Part shown: one piece after another, positions 33,890-41,688 of the stretch
How the letters are laid out: every line of letters starts with the position of its first letter
Position numbering within the stretch: position 1 is the first letter of the stretch
Virus record (IMG/VR): IMGVR_UViG_3300049433_000104
Coordinates: 1 to 51,234 of that record
DNA length: 51,234 nt
Direction: 5' to 3' (one strand)
Source: a virus
Program-made: the position numbers and the translations under genes
The notes under the pieces: model-generated
Told to the model about the DNA's origin: nothing
Seen by the model: the letters and a program-made list of their open reading frames with translations, nothing else
Database searches by the model: none

Positions 33890-33941
33890 GTCCGACGCGA
33901 TTCGCGCCGTTACCAGATAAGGAGCCGAAGTCTGTCATACT

Positions 33942-33947
33942 TGTCAA
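33942..33947 (-). promoter_or_regulatory. Consensus -35 box upstream of packaging genes
   Basis: TGTCAA on the + strand reads TTGACA on the minus strand, a perfect sigma70 -35 hexamer lying across the DUF6456-like stop codon. No good -10 lies at 17 bp; TTATCT is at 21 bp. With the hairpin downstream this resembles the lambda late promoter plus terminator layout. Confidence 0.35.
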
Positions 33948-34777
33948 CGGCTGACATACGGTTCGCCCAAGACGGTGCACAAACCGGTTTCGCCGGCCGC
34001 CACTTCGGAGTCTGCCGGTCGCCATGTCCGCATCGGTTGCCTACTCGGGTTCGGATGCCAACGAAGCCCGAGTTGCGTCAGCCCTTCGCGCACAATGCGG
34101 CCTACGTAGTTTGCATCCCGAGCCTTGACCTTCTGCCCTTCCAAGTAACCACACACCAATCGCGCGGTCGCCTCCGCGGTGTGACCGTGGCACACAATCT
34201 GTTCGACTATGACCGTCGCCTGTATCCCGAGAACGGCGCGCGCGTGTCTCAGCGTTTCGCTGGCGGCAAGCACGGCCTCAGGCGGCGACTTGGAACCCCC
34301 GCTCCCCCCGCGAACCCGATCGAAGTCCATTGCGCCCCCAAGTGTAGCGTGCATGGTTTCGAATGCCATTCGATAGGTTTCGGCAGCTAGCACCTGTTGG
34401 CGCCCAAGCTTGTTCTTTCCGGTCAGCCGGTCGACCCCCGACAACGTACGCGCCATTTGACCGACGTATTCGATCGGGTCCGCACCAAGCATCCGCTTCG
34501 GTTGCTTCCCTTTGGTGTGTCCAGTTATGTTCAGCGGGTCAGCTCCGACCAGCGCCCGCCTTTTTGCTTCTCGCGATAGGTGCTGCAGCCGGTCACGCTC
34601 AGCCATCGCCCGAGCAGCGCCCGGCGTCTGGCGGCCCTCGATCAGATCGAGGCAATCCAAGATGAAGTCGCGTTCAGCCTCCGCTGAGCGCTCGATCGAG
34701 CGCTGCAACTCAGGGTCCGCGGCCACCGCTAGCGAGAACCGTTCGTGTCGGCGGTATCTGCGCGCCTGCTTAATCAT
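33944..34777 (-). CDS. DUF6456-like phage protein (late-regulator position)
   Basis: 277 residues from MIKQARRYRRHERFSL, with GGAG nine bases before ATG 34777; a longer frame to 34873 has weaker support. The segment YRMAFETMHATLGGAMDFDR, then ASETLRHARAVLGIQATVIV, QIVCHGHTAEATARL and VGRIVREGLTQLGLRW resembles the DUF6456 domain found in alphaproteobacterial regulators and their phages. It is the only gene between the replication block and the packaging operon. A -35 box and hairpin lie at its 3' end, and two dyads lie upstream. A late-gene activator or antiterminator role is inferred from this position. Confidence 0.6.
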   Translation of the reverse strand: MIKQARRYRRHERFSLAVAADPELQRSIERSAEAERDFILDCLDLIEGRQTPGAARAMAERDRLQHLSREAKRRALVGADPLNITGHTKGKQPKRMLGADPIEYVGQMARTLSGVDRLTGKNKLGRQQVLAAETYRMAFETMHATLGGAMDFDRVRGGSGGSKSPPEAVLAASETLRHARAVLGIQATVIVEQIVCHGHTAEATARLVCGYLEGQKVKARDANYVGRIVREGLTQLGLRWHPNPSRQPMRTWRPADSEVAAGETGLCTVLGEPYVSR

Positions 34778-34850
34778 CAAATTTGCTCCAACATACCGAT
34801 TTGCCCTCGATTTGCTGGCCATCCCGGCAGAAGCCGGGGTCTCAAAACTG

Positions 34851-34875
34851 AAATGGTTCCTGCCTAGAACCATTT
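34851..34875. promoter_or_regulatory. Dyad 1, AAATGGTTC-N7-GAACCATTT
   Basis: Perfect 9-bp inverted repeat (34851-34859, 34867-34875) upstream of the DUF6456-like gene. A near copy with the same 7-bp spacer lies at 34881-34903, its centre 29 bp away. The pair looks like a two-site operator. Confidence 0.55.
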
Positions 34876-34880
34876 CCGAA

Positions 34881-34903
34881 AAATGTTCCGAACTAGAACA
34901 TTT
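34881..34903. promoter_or_regulatory. Dyad 2, AAATGTTC-N7-GAACATTT
   Basis: Perfect 8-bp inverted repeat (34881-34888, 34896-34903), the partner of the dyad at 34851-34875. The cognate regulator is unknown. Confidence 0.55.
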
Positions 34904-34934
34904 GGAACTTTCAGCTAACTAAGAATTCTCCTTT

Positions 34935-35245
34935 GCGAGGGTTTGCGAAGGTTTGGAGAGGGTTTAGAAAAAGAATTGCGAAGGTTTTTATTATTATTAT
35001 TCAATCCTTTAGAAACAAAACGCGAGGGTAACGAGGGTTTTGCTCGTGTGATGCCTGAGTCACCTTGCCTATATCGCGCTGTCGCCGCCGCATGCCGCGC
35101 GCGCCCCCTCTCGCACGCATATGCGCGCGCGTAACCTTCGAAACCCTCGCAAGCGTGCCAGAAGTGCCTGCGCCCGTGGGGAAACGCGCGCGCGAAGGTA
35201 CGCGAAGAACTCTCGCTAAACCCTCGCAAAATCCCTAACCCTCGG
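34935..35245. other. Candidate phage replication origin: iteron cluster around an AT-rich stretch
   Basis: About 375 bp between the DUF6456-like and primase genes hold no convincing gene. They carry eleven copies of a decamer near GCGARGGTTT. Direct copies lie at 34935, 34945 (contiguous), 34956, 34978, 35022, 35031 and 35192. Inverted copies end at 35140, 35150, 35227 and 35245. An AT-rich stretch with TTATTATTATTATTC (34985-35011) lies between copies and could be the unwinding element. Another exact GCGAGGGTTT lies in the primase gene at 37036-37045. The cluster is adjacent to the primase-helicase, as in P4-like replicons. Confidence 0.55.
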
Positions 35246-35279
35246 TGCCTTATGCGCAACAGGTGTGCCTCAATGGAAA

Positions 35280-38153
35280 CTAGAACGGTTCATCACCAAC
35301 CCCCGAATGGTGGTGGTGGTCGTGTGGCGGTCCGTGCTCCGATTGATGACTGGCGACTTCGGGCATGTCGTGCAAAGCCACATCGACATAGACGCGAATT
35401 CGCTTCGTATCGTCGCGCTTCAATTTCTTCTTCATGGTCAGCCCGAATCGCGTTTCGAACATCTTTGCGGTGCCGTTGACTTCGCACCAGAGTTTATAGG
35501 CGTCGTACATCGCGCGGCCGGTGACGCCTGGACCGCCAGGATCAGCCTTCACATGCGCTTCGACGAATTGGCCGCACGGGTCCATTTCAGCGAAGTGGTC
35601 GGCTGTTGTCTTAAGCACGTCGTCGGAAATGATCAGGCCGCTGTTCAGAAAATCGAGCGCGCCGGCGATCAGCCAGTTAAGAATGCCCGATCCCTCGGCA
35701 ACAATTCCCGAGACGACATCTTCGAAGTCGCGGTGCTTTTCCTCTGCGAGCGTCACGCTCCATTCGACGATGATCAGGCGGCGCTTCATGCCGCCGTCCG
35801 CGCCGTCGAATTTTGGTTCGCCGTTGCCGCTCATGTGCGGTTTCGCAGTCGGCTTGAATTCGAAATAGCCTTTGTACATCGTGCGCACTGGCCAGCGCTC
35901 GCCGCCGGTCAGCTTCTTGATGGTTTCCATCTTAAGCGGCGCATCCTTTGGCAATTCGGCAATGCGCAGGTATCGCTTGGCGTAGCAGCGCGCGATGTCC
36001 GGCGTCGGTGCGCTCGGGTTGTTCTGCACTTGGCCGGAAACCGTCTCAGCAGGTACGCCAGCCGACAGCCCGTCGCCGAACACGCGCGCCAGCACTTCAA
36101 GGTAAACACTCTTGCCGTTGCCGCCCGTGCCGGTGTGGAACATCACGCGCTGAACCGGCTGCGCTGTAAGGCTCATTCCCGAATACTGCTGGACCGTGCG
36201 GCGCTTCTTTGCCTCCGGCTGAAACAGATCGAGGAAGACGTTGAACTCTTTTGCTGTCGCCTTCGGATCGTAGGCGAAGGGGATCACAGCGGTTAGCATG
36301 TCGTCGCGATCGTGGCCGCGTTTGGCGCGAAGTTTATATTGAACGCGCCCGTTCTGGCGATCGACCAGCAGCCGCTTGCCCTCAGGGTCGGGATCTTCGT
36401 CGTCTATAATCGGAATGAACGTCAGGGTGTGCGTCAACGTTGCCACTTTGAGCGGGTCGGCGTTGAACGCGTCCGGATGCCGGCGCAAATGCGGCGCGGC
36501 ACATTTGAGCATCGCGGCAATACGTCCCGCGTTTTTGGTGGAGACGCCCCATTTGCGACGATTGGTTTTTCGCGTCGACAGCGCTGCGCGCGCTTTCTTT
36601 GCAGCTGTAACCAGTTCGGTCAGCGTTTCGCATCGCGCCCGTTCCTCTGTGCTGTCCGAATCCGGGTCTAAATCTTTCAATTCCTTTGCGGCGGCGTCGC
36701 CAGCCGAGACCGCGCGGGCTTCCGGCGGCGTGAAATCGATATAACCGGCTTCTTGTTTGATCAGGTCGCCGACGCGCTGACCGATCAGATGCGCCAATGC
36801 TTCGCCGCCCGCCAAATCCCAATGGGTGCCTGTCCAGGCGAGCATTTGTCCGGCCGGAACGTCGTCCTCTTGCCGCACCAACAGGTCGCGGCCGAAATAC
36901 GCTATCAGCCGTTGCCCGTTGTCGACATCCGATTGATCAAGGCCTGCGCAAAAGCGAAACGTATCGTCGCTGACCGTATCGTCAGGCGGCGGCGCTTCAT
37001 CGTCCGCGTCTTTGGCTTCGCCCTTTTCTGTTTTTGCGAGGGTTTGAGGGTCGCTTTTTTCCCCTGAGGGGGAACGGGGGAGAGGGTCGGAAGAAGAAGA
37101 ATCAGCCGCAGTAGGGGAAGAAGATGTGCGGACGGCCGCTTTACGCGGCCGACTTTCTCGATACGCCGCTGCGCGGCGTATCTCGTCTAAGTCGCGGGGC
37201 TGCGCTTTCCCTTTGCGGAACCCGGAGTCGATCGTGGCGCGCACCCCGCGCAGACCATCATCCTTGATCAAGCCGCAAACTGCCGCGGCATCCTCTAGCG
37301 CCGCGCGCACGAAGCCTTCGTGTAGCGCGCCGGCGGCCACCAGCTGCGCTAATTTCAGCGCGGCGATATTGAGCGCGTCGTTTCGACCGCCCGTCTGTGA
37401 CGCTCTCAAGGCCTGCAGCTCGGCATCGAGCGCGGCCAGGCCGTATTTGCGAACAGCTTCGTCACCGGCCGCGATGCTCGAGTCGCCGGCCGGCGGCCGC
37501 TTTACCGCAGCCGCGGCACGCGCGCCGATGCCCGATCCTTCATCGACATCGCGCCGATCGGCAAATTGACCACGGCGGAAGATAAGGTCGAGAAGCGCCG
37601 GCGGCGCGATCGCCGGCGCGGTGTCATGCGCCACGCCCCAGTGATAGGTCTTGCCGTCTTTGCGGAGCGACGGCGGCGCAATCACATAACCACCGTCACC
37701 GCGCACGTCGACGCGCTTGACGATATTGGCGCGGTTGCCTGGCGCTGCACCTTCGGCCGGTAATGCGAAGTATAGATGCACGCCGCCGCGGGGAGTATTG
37801 GCAAACAGCGTCGGCGGCAGCTTCGCGCCGATTTGCTTCTCCAGCTCGAGCTGCAGCGCGGCCGCTTCGTATACCTCGCCGGTTTTCTTATCCTCGCCGG
37901 CGTCGACGTCGACCACGAAGGCGCCGATCGCTTTGCCGGTCGGCAAGCCGATCATGGCGTTCGGCCAACGCGTCCACCACTCGCGGACCTGGTCGGGATC
38001 ACAGCTGGCCTTTTTTACGCCGCCAGAATTCGGGATCAGAGCGCCGTCGGCGTCCCTGTCACCTTTCACCAGCGGTTGCTTGGTGTCAGGGTGGCACGGA
38101 AACACCGGCCAGTTACGGGCGGCGAACGCTAGGGCATTTTGCAACATGCTCAT
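35280..38153 (-). CDS. Primase-polymerase / SF3 helicase replication protein
   Basis: 957 residues. Residues 1-195 are a bifunctional primase-polymerase domain: WPVFPC, GGVKKASCD, the metal-binding VDVDAG (Asp82, Asp84), and TPRGGVHLYF (His126). A low-complexity acidic/serine linker lies near 340-395. The C-terminal half is a D5/P4-alpha-type helicase with Walker A GTGGNGKS (675-682) and a later CYAKRYLRIAELPKD segment. Such fusions prime and unwind at the phage origin. The gene is the last of the early operon, overlapping its predecessor as ATGA, and faces the iteron cluster just beyond its stop. Confidence 0.9.
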   Translation of the reverse strand: MSMLQNALAFAARNWPVFPCHPDTKQPLVKGDRDADGALIPNSGGVKKASCDPDQVREWWTRWPNAMIGLPTGKAIGAFVVDVDAGEDKKTGEVYEAAALQLELEKQIGAKLPPTLFANTPRGGVHLYFALPAEGAAPGNRANIVKRVDVRGDGGYVIAPPSLRKDGKTYHWGVAHDTAPAIAPPALLDLIFRRGQFADRRDVDEGSGIGARAAAAVKRPPAGDSSIAAGDEAVRKYGLAALDAELQALRASQTGGRNDALNIAALKLAQLVAAGALHEGFVRAALEDAAAVCGLIKDDGLRGVRATIDSGFRKGKAQPRDLDEIRRAAAYRESRPRKAAVRTSSSPTAADSSSSDPLPRSPSGEKSDPQTLAKTEKGEAKDADDEAPPPDDTVSDDTFRFCAGLDQSDVDNGQRLIAYFGRDLLVRQEDDVPAGQMLAWTGTHWDLAGGEALAHLIGQRVGDLIKQEAGYIDFTPPEARAVSAGDAAAKELKDLDPDSDSTEERARCETLTELVTAAKKARAALSTRKTNRRKWGVSTKNAGRIAAMLKCAAPHLRRHPDAFNADPLKVATLTHTLTFIPIIDDEDPDPEGKRLLVDRQNGRVQYKLRAKRGHDRDDMLTAVIPFAYDPKATAKEFNVFLDLFQPEAKKRRTVQQYSGMSLTAQPVQRVMFHTGTGGNGKSVYLEVLARVFGDGLSAGVPAETVSGQVQNNPSAPTPDIARCYAKRYLRIAELPKDAPLKMETIKKLTGGERWPVRTMYKGYFEFKPTAKPHMSGNGEPKFDGADGGMKRRLIIVEWSVTLAEEKHRDFEDVVSGIVAEGSGILNWLIAGALDFLNSGLIISDDVLKTTADHFAEMDPCGQFVEAHVKADPGGPGVTGRAMYDAYKLWCEVNGTAKMFETRFGLTMKKKLKRDDTKRIRVYVDVALHDMPEVASHQSEHGPPHDHHHHSGVGDEPF

Positions 38154-38533
38154 GCCTTGAAGCGCTCCAACAATTCCACGTCGCTCATGATTTTATCGAT
38201 CAGCCGCACGATGCCGGCGAAGTCGTCGCGCCGTTCCACCTGTTCAGGCATCGGCTCTTTAAGCTCGCCGTCGCGAACACGAGCGTCCTGACTTATCTCG
38301 ATTCTCTCGGCTTCTAGAAATGCCGTTCGTTGCATTCGATTCAGCGAGGTTTTGCCTGTCGGCGGTTTATGCCGGCGCCAGCAGCGATCGGCGCGATCGT
38401 TTGCGTCTGCTGCGAGATCAACCAACAGCGACCGCAAGGCTTCACGCTCGGCCCGCGGACGCGCCTGCAGCTTTTTCATGCCAGGCAGAGCCAACAAAGG
38501 ATTGCGGACAAACGGCCGCGCTGATCGGTTCAT
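38150..38533 (-). CDS. Hypothetical early protein
   Basis: 127 residues, strongly charged and helical (RAEREALRSLLVDLAADAND, then ERIEISQDARVRDG). No family is recognised. ATGA overlaps on both sides place it in the coupled early operon just before the primase-helicase, so a replication accessory role is possible. Confidence 0.65.
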   Translation of the reverse strand: MNRSARPFVRNPLLALPGMKKLQARPRAEREALRSLLVDLAADANDRADRCWRRHKPPTGKTSLNRMQRTAFLEAERIEISQDARVRDGELKEPMPEQVERRDDFAGIVRLIDKIMSDVELLERFKA

Positions 38534-38802
38534 GCTACACCGTTCGGCCGCAGGCCTGCGGCGTTCAGCCAGTCGTTAATTTTGCCGAGCACCTGCCGGT
38601 GTGCTTCGTCTATATCGCGCGCCGGTGTCCAGGCTGCGGATGATGTGAAGGGAAGATTGATCCGGAAGCACAACGGATAAAGACTGCGCGGATCATGCAC
38701 CGGCCCGATCTCGCCGACCGGTATCCTGCCGAGCATTATCGATTCACGGCCAGGAGAAAGCGGATTGAATGTCACCACGCCGTGATGCGATTCCATGCTC
38801 AT
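38530..38802 (-). CDS. Hypothetical early protein
   Basis: 90 residues starting MSMESHHGVVTFNPLSPGRE. No motif is recognised; the C-terminal RDIDEAHRQVLGKINDWLNA is helical. It overlaps both neighbours by 4 bp, which supports it as translated. Confidence 0.6.
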   Translation of the reverse strand: MSMESHHGVVTFNPLSPGRESIMLGRIPVGEIGPVHDPRSLYPLCFRINLPFTSSAAWTPARDIDEAHRQVLGKINDWLNAAGLRPNGVA

Positions 38803-39113
38803 TCGGCACCCGGCTTGTTTTCGACCGCGTCAGAATCAGGAGCTGGTGCGACGGCGATCCGCTGCAGCGCTTCGCGAACATCGGCAAAGGTCCAACATCG
38901 GCAATCGGTGCGACCGTTGCCGAAGTCGAACAGTGTCAGTTCCTCATATGGAAGATTGTTTTGACCGGTTCGCCACGCCGCCAGGCAGCAGATCGCCGGC
39001 GGCGTGTCGTTTTCCGATATCGAGACGGTCCAGCCATTGGCCAGGCGCAGCCAACACCTGCCGCCCTTTACAGCGGACAGGTCGACGTAAGGCGCTAGCC
39101 GATCTTTCCGCAT
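38799..39113 (-). CDS. Hypothetical early protein
   Basis: 104 residues. The N-terminal half is beta-rich (GGRCWLRLANGWTVSISEND) and followed by GRTDCRCWTFADVREALQ. There are five cysteines but no clear zinc pattern. It lies 6 bp after the ParB-like gene and overlaps the next start. Confidence 0.6.
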   Translation of the reverse strand: MRKDRLAPYVDLSAVKGGRCWLRLANGWTVSISENDTPPAICCLAAWRTGQNNLPYEELTLFDFGNGRTDCRCWTFADVREALQRIAVAPAPDSDAVENKPGAE

Positions 39114-39119
39114 TTGCGA

Positions 39120-41060
39120 TCAGCCCTTGCGCGCTTTTTTCGCCTTGGACTTTTTGGCGGCCGTTTTCTTCGCAGGTTTCTTTGAAGCCGCCGCGCGCGT
39201 CGCCGGCGAGGCTGTCGCCTTTTTTGCCTTTGGCTGCGCTGGTGCAATTCCGCCCGGCTTGGGCGGTCCCGGAACAAACGGCGCCGCAGCCTTCAACGCC
39301 GGCGGCTTGTAGTGTGTGGTGCGAAGTTCTTTCGGCAGCCAACCGGTCTTTGCGACGTTGACCTTGGCAAACTTGCCAACGTCGGACTTGGTTTTTGCGG
39401 CAAGCTTCCGCGCTTCGTCGGGGTTAATGGCTTCCGCGATTGCTTTCAGAACAAGCCCCTTCGGCGCATTGGCGAAATAGTCGTCAGCATCGAAATGCTT
39501 CGCGATCGTGGCGCTGATGATCGCGGCGGGCAGCGCTTCGCGCAGCGCCGTCATTTTGGTCCGTATTTCATCCGGCATGTTTACATGGCTGCCATTGACC
39601 CTAATTTGGGCACAGACGATTTTGGCAAGCGCGCCAGCCAGCGGCGATTTTAGCAGCTCACATGGAAGTTCGGCCGCCTCCGCGATCGCGCCGCGCGTGG
39701 CTGCTACAAGCTGCGCCCTCAGGCGATCGGCCAACGCGTTGGAAACCGTCGTCGACTCCGGAGCTGGCTTTCCTTCGGCGGCGGCCTGCTTTATCTCGGC
39801 CTGTTTGGTTTCGCGCTTAACCGTCTTTTGCTCTTGCGCTGCGGCTTCCTTTTTAGCCGGCTTCACGCGGCCGTATTCGATATCGATCAAGCCATCATCA
39901 TCAATGCCGACAAAGCAACCCGCCGTCGCCATCAACTTCGCTTGATAACTTCGCAATGTGATGGTGCGGTCCAGGTCGCAATATTCGAGATAGGCCCGCT
40001 GCTGCGACCCGTTCAGTTCTGCCAGCGATTCGCCTTGGTAATAACCGTGGCGAACAGCGTTTCCTGGATTAAACACCGCATTCAATTCGTCGAGCCGCTT
40101 CAATTCATCTTCGCTCGGCTTTTTCTCTATGTTCAACCGACCATAGCTATGCTGCGAATTGCGAACCGCCTCCGTCGTGACGGCAAAACTCCAGCCGGCG
40201 GCCACCAACCCTGCGCATTCGTTCTTGAGCTTTTCGGCCGCCATCGCCTTGGCAAGTTTCGGATCGGAAACCTTGTGATCGGTTCCGAATAGGTCGCGCG
40301 TCACCTTCCCGCCGCGCTTCACATACGCATCGATGCCGACAAACTCGACCATAGTTCCAGAATTATCGTTGCCGATCTTCAGCATCGATTTGACTTCGTC
40401 TCCTTCGACTTCGATCAGATCGCACCCGCGGCCGGCTTCGGCATCGGCCTTCAGGTTGTCGAAGATGGTATCCTGCGCCTTGTGATCGGGCGCGAGCGTG
40501 AACGCCTTCGCGGCCGTCGCCTTGATTTCTCCCTTGCGCCAGGCATCACGGATCCGCGGCGACAGATGGCCGAGCGCAAGCGCCTGTTGGACTTCACGCT
40601 CAGTCATCCCGTATTGCCGAGCGATCTCTTCCTCTGTTTTGCCGCCACGATCGCGCAGCCGGGCGAAGGCTTCGTACTGGTCGACAGGATGCAATTGCTT
40701 CGCGGTCACCGCCGTGGTCAATGATTGCTCAAACGCCACGTTTTCGTCGACGTCATGGGAAGTGACCCGGACGAGGTGCGTGCTGGTCTCGCTGTAGATC
40801 ATGTGAAACGCCGCAAGCCGGCGATTGCCGTTGCTGACCGAATACATATCCCGCGCGCCCTTCCATCCCTCCGGGACCGGTAGGCCGGGATCATCACCGC
40901 AACGACGGACTACAAGGTTCTCGATCTGCCCGTTGGCGTGAAGGTTGGCGGCGAGTTCAGCAATACCGTCCTGCCGGCCAGTGATCCGCGCATTGGTGCC
41001 GGCACCATCTTCCTGGCCGAATTTCAGGCGGTTAAGTGGGATTTCGAAATCCATGGTCAT
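39120..41060 (-). CDS. ParB/Spo0J-type protein with basic tail
   Basis: 646 residues. The ParB N-terminal domain is visible: IPLNRLKFG, IAELAANLHANGQIENLVVR, and the GNRRLAAFH box that contacts nucleotide in CTP-binding ParB proteins. A helix-turn-helix follows (KTEEEIARQYGMTEREVQQA, then ALGHLSPRI). A long middle and C-terminal part matches the large ParB-like proteins of plasmids and phages of rhizobia. The last 70 residues are an H1-like tail of Lys, Ala and Pro. No parA is present, so a role in replication or transcription control is more likely than partition. Confidence 0.85.
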   Translation of the reverse strand: MTMDFEIPLNRLKFGQEDGAGTNARITGRQDGIAELAANLHANGQIENLVVRRCGDDPGLPVPEGWKGARDMYSVSNGNRRLAAFHMIYSETSTHLVRVTSHDVDENVAFEQSLTTAVTAKQLHPVDQYEAFARLRDRGGKTEEEIARQYGMTEREVQQALALGHLSPRIRDAWRKGEIKATAAKAFTLAPDHKAQDTIFDNLKADAEAGRGCDLIEVEGDEVKSMLKIGNDNSGTMVEFVGIDAYVKRGGKVTRDLFGTDHKVSDPKLAKAMAAEKLKNECAGLVAAGWSFAVTTEAVRNSQHSYGRLNIEKKPSEDELKRLDELNAVFNPGNAVRHGYYQGESLAELNGSQQRAYLEYCDLDRTITLRSYQAKLMATAGCFVGIDDDGLIDIEYGRVKPAKKEAAAQEQKTVKRETKQAEIKQAAAEGKPAPESTTVSNALADRLRAQLVAATRGAIAEAAELPCELLKSPLAGALAKIVCAQIRVNGSHVNMPDEIRTKMTALREALPAAIISATIAKHFDADDYFANAPKGLVLKAIAEAINPDEARKLAAKTKSDVGKFAKVNVAKTGWLPKELRTTHYKPPALKAAAPFVPGPPKPGGIAPAQPKAKKATASPATRAAASKKPAKKTAAKKSKAKKARKG

Positions 41061-41398
41061 GCTCCTCCCTGTTGGACGTTTGATAATTCACGCAACAAAT
41101 CCGCAGCTCGGCCGATCACCGACGCCGCAGAACCGTTCGGATCGCGCTTCATTGATTTGCTTATGATGTCGGCCGGGCAGCCGTACTGCAGCAACATCGA
41201 AAACAAGATCGCGGCATCGGCGACCATCAAGTCCGCGGCTGAATCAACCTTTTGCGCGTTCAAAAATACTTCAACGATCGGCCCGACCGCGCCACGATCG
41301 AACTCGCGACCGAAACCGATCTTGAAGCGCTGGCCTTCGTGCTCGATCGCGACGACTTCGTGATGTCTGCGATCGGAAACGCGCTTGCGCGTCGTCAT
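41057..41398 (-). CDS. TSCPD-domain-like protein
   Basis: 113 residues. FKIGFGREFDRGAVGPIVEV, then FLNAQKVDSAADLMVADAAI, FSMLLQYGCPADIISKSM and SAASVIGRAADLL resemble the TSCPD domain found at the C-terminus of B12-dependent ribonucleotide reductases and as stand-alone phage proteins. The stand-alone forms are thought to act with reductase or in nucleotide control; no reductase gene is in this phage. It overlaps both neighbours as ATGA. Confidence 0.62.
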   Translation of the reverse strand: MTTRKRVSDRRHHEVVAIEHEGQRFKIGFGREFDRGAVGPIVEVFLNAQKVDSAADLMVADAAILFSMLLQYGCPADIISKSMKRDPNGSAASVIGRAADLLRELSNVQQGGA

Positions 41399-41688
41399 TG
41401 CAGCCCCGCGCTTTCAATGATGCCTTCGGCTTTCACACGGGCTTGCGGCAGATACTCCTCGATTGCTTCCATGATCGCGTCGCGGCCCGCGTCCTCAACA
41501 TGTGCAAAACAGACGCCTATGACGGCCGTCATCGCGCCCGCCATAAAGCATTGCACTTGCTCAATGGCAGAAAGAGCCTTGTAGTCTTTGCTTTCCATGG
41601 CGCGCGTTGCCAGCTCGGCGATATCCTTGCGGATTTGATCCGCCGCGCGTTCGAAAGGATGCTCAGCGTTATACGGTTGCAGTTTCAT
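41395..41688 (-). CDS. Hypothetical early protein
   Basis: 97 residues, helical, with a hydrophobic alanine-rich centre (VQCFMAGAMTAVIGVCFAHV) that may be a buried helix or a weak membrane span. ATGA overlaps join it to the methyltransferase homologue and the TSCPD-like gene. No family is recognised. Confidence 0.62.
   Translation of the reverse strand: MKLQPYNAEHPFERAADQIRKDIAELATRAMESKDYKALSAIEQVQCFMAGAMTAVIGVCFAHVEDAGRDAIMEAIEEYLPQARVKAEGIIESAGLQ

Noticed and set aside
34915-35259. 114-codon minus-strand frame in the replication-block gap
   Set aside because: Low-complexity product (GLNNNNKNLRNS) created by iterons and the TTATTATT tract; no Shine-Dalgarno or family.
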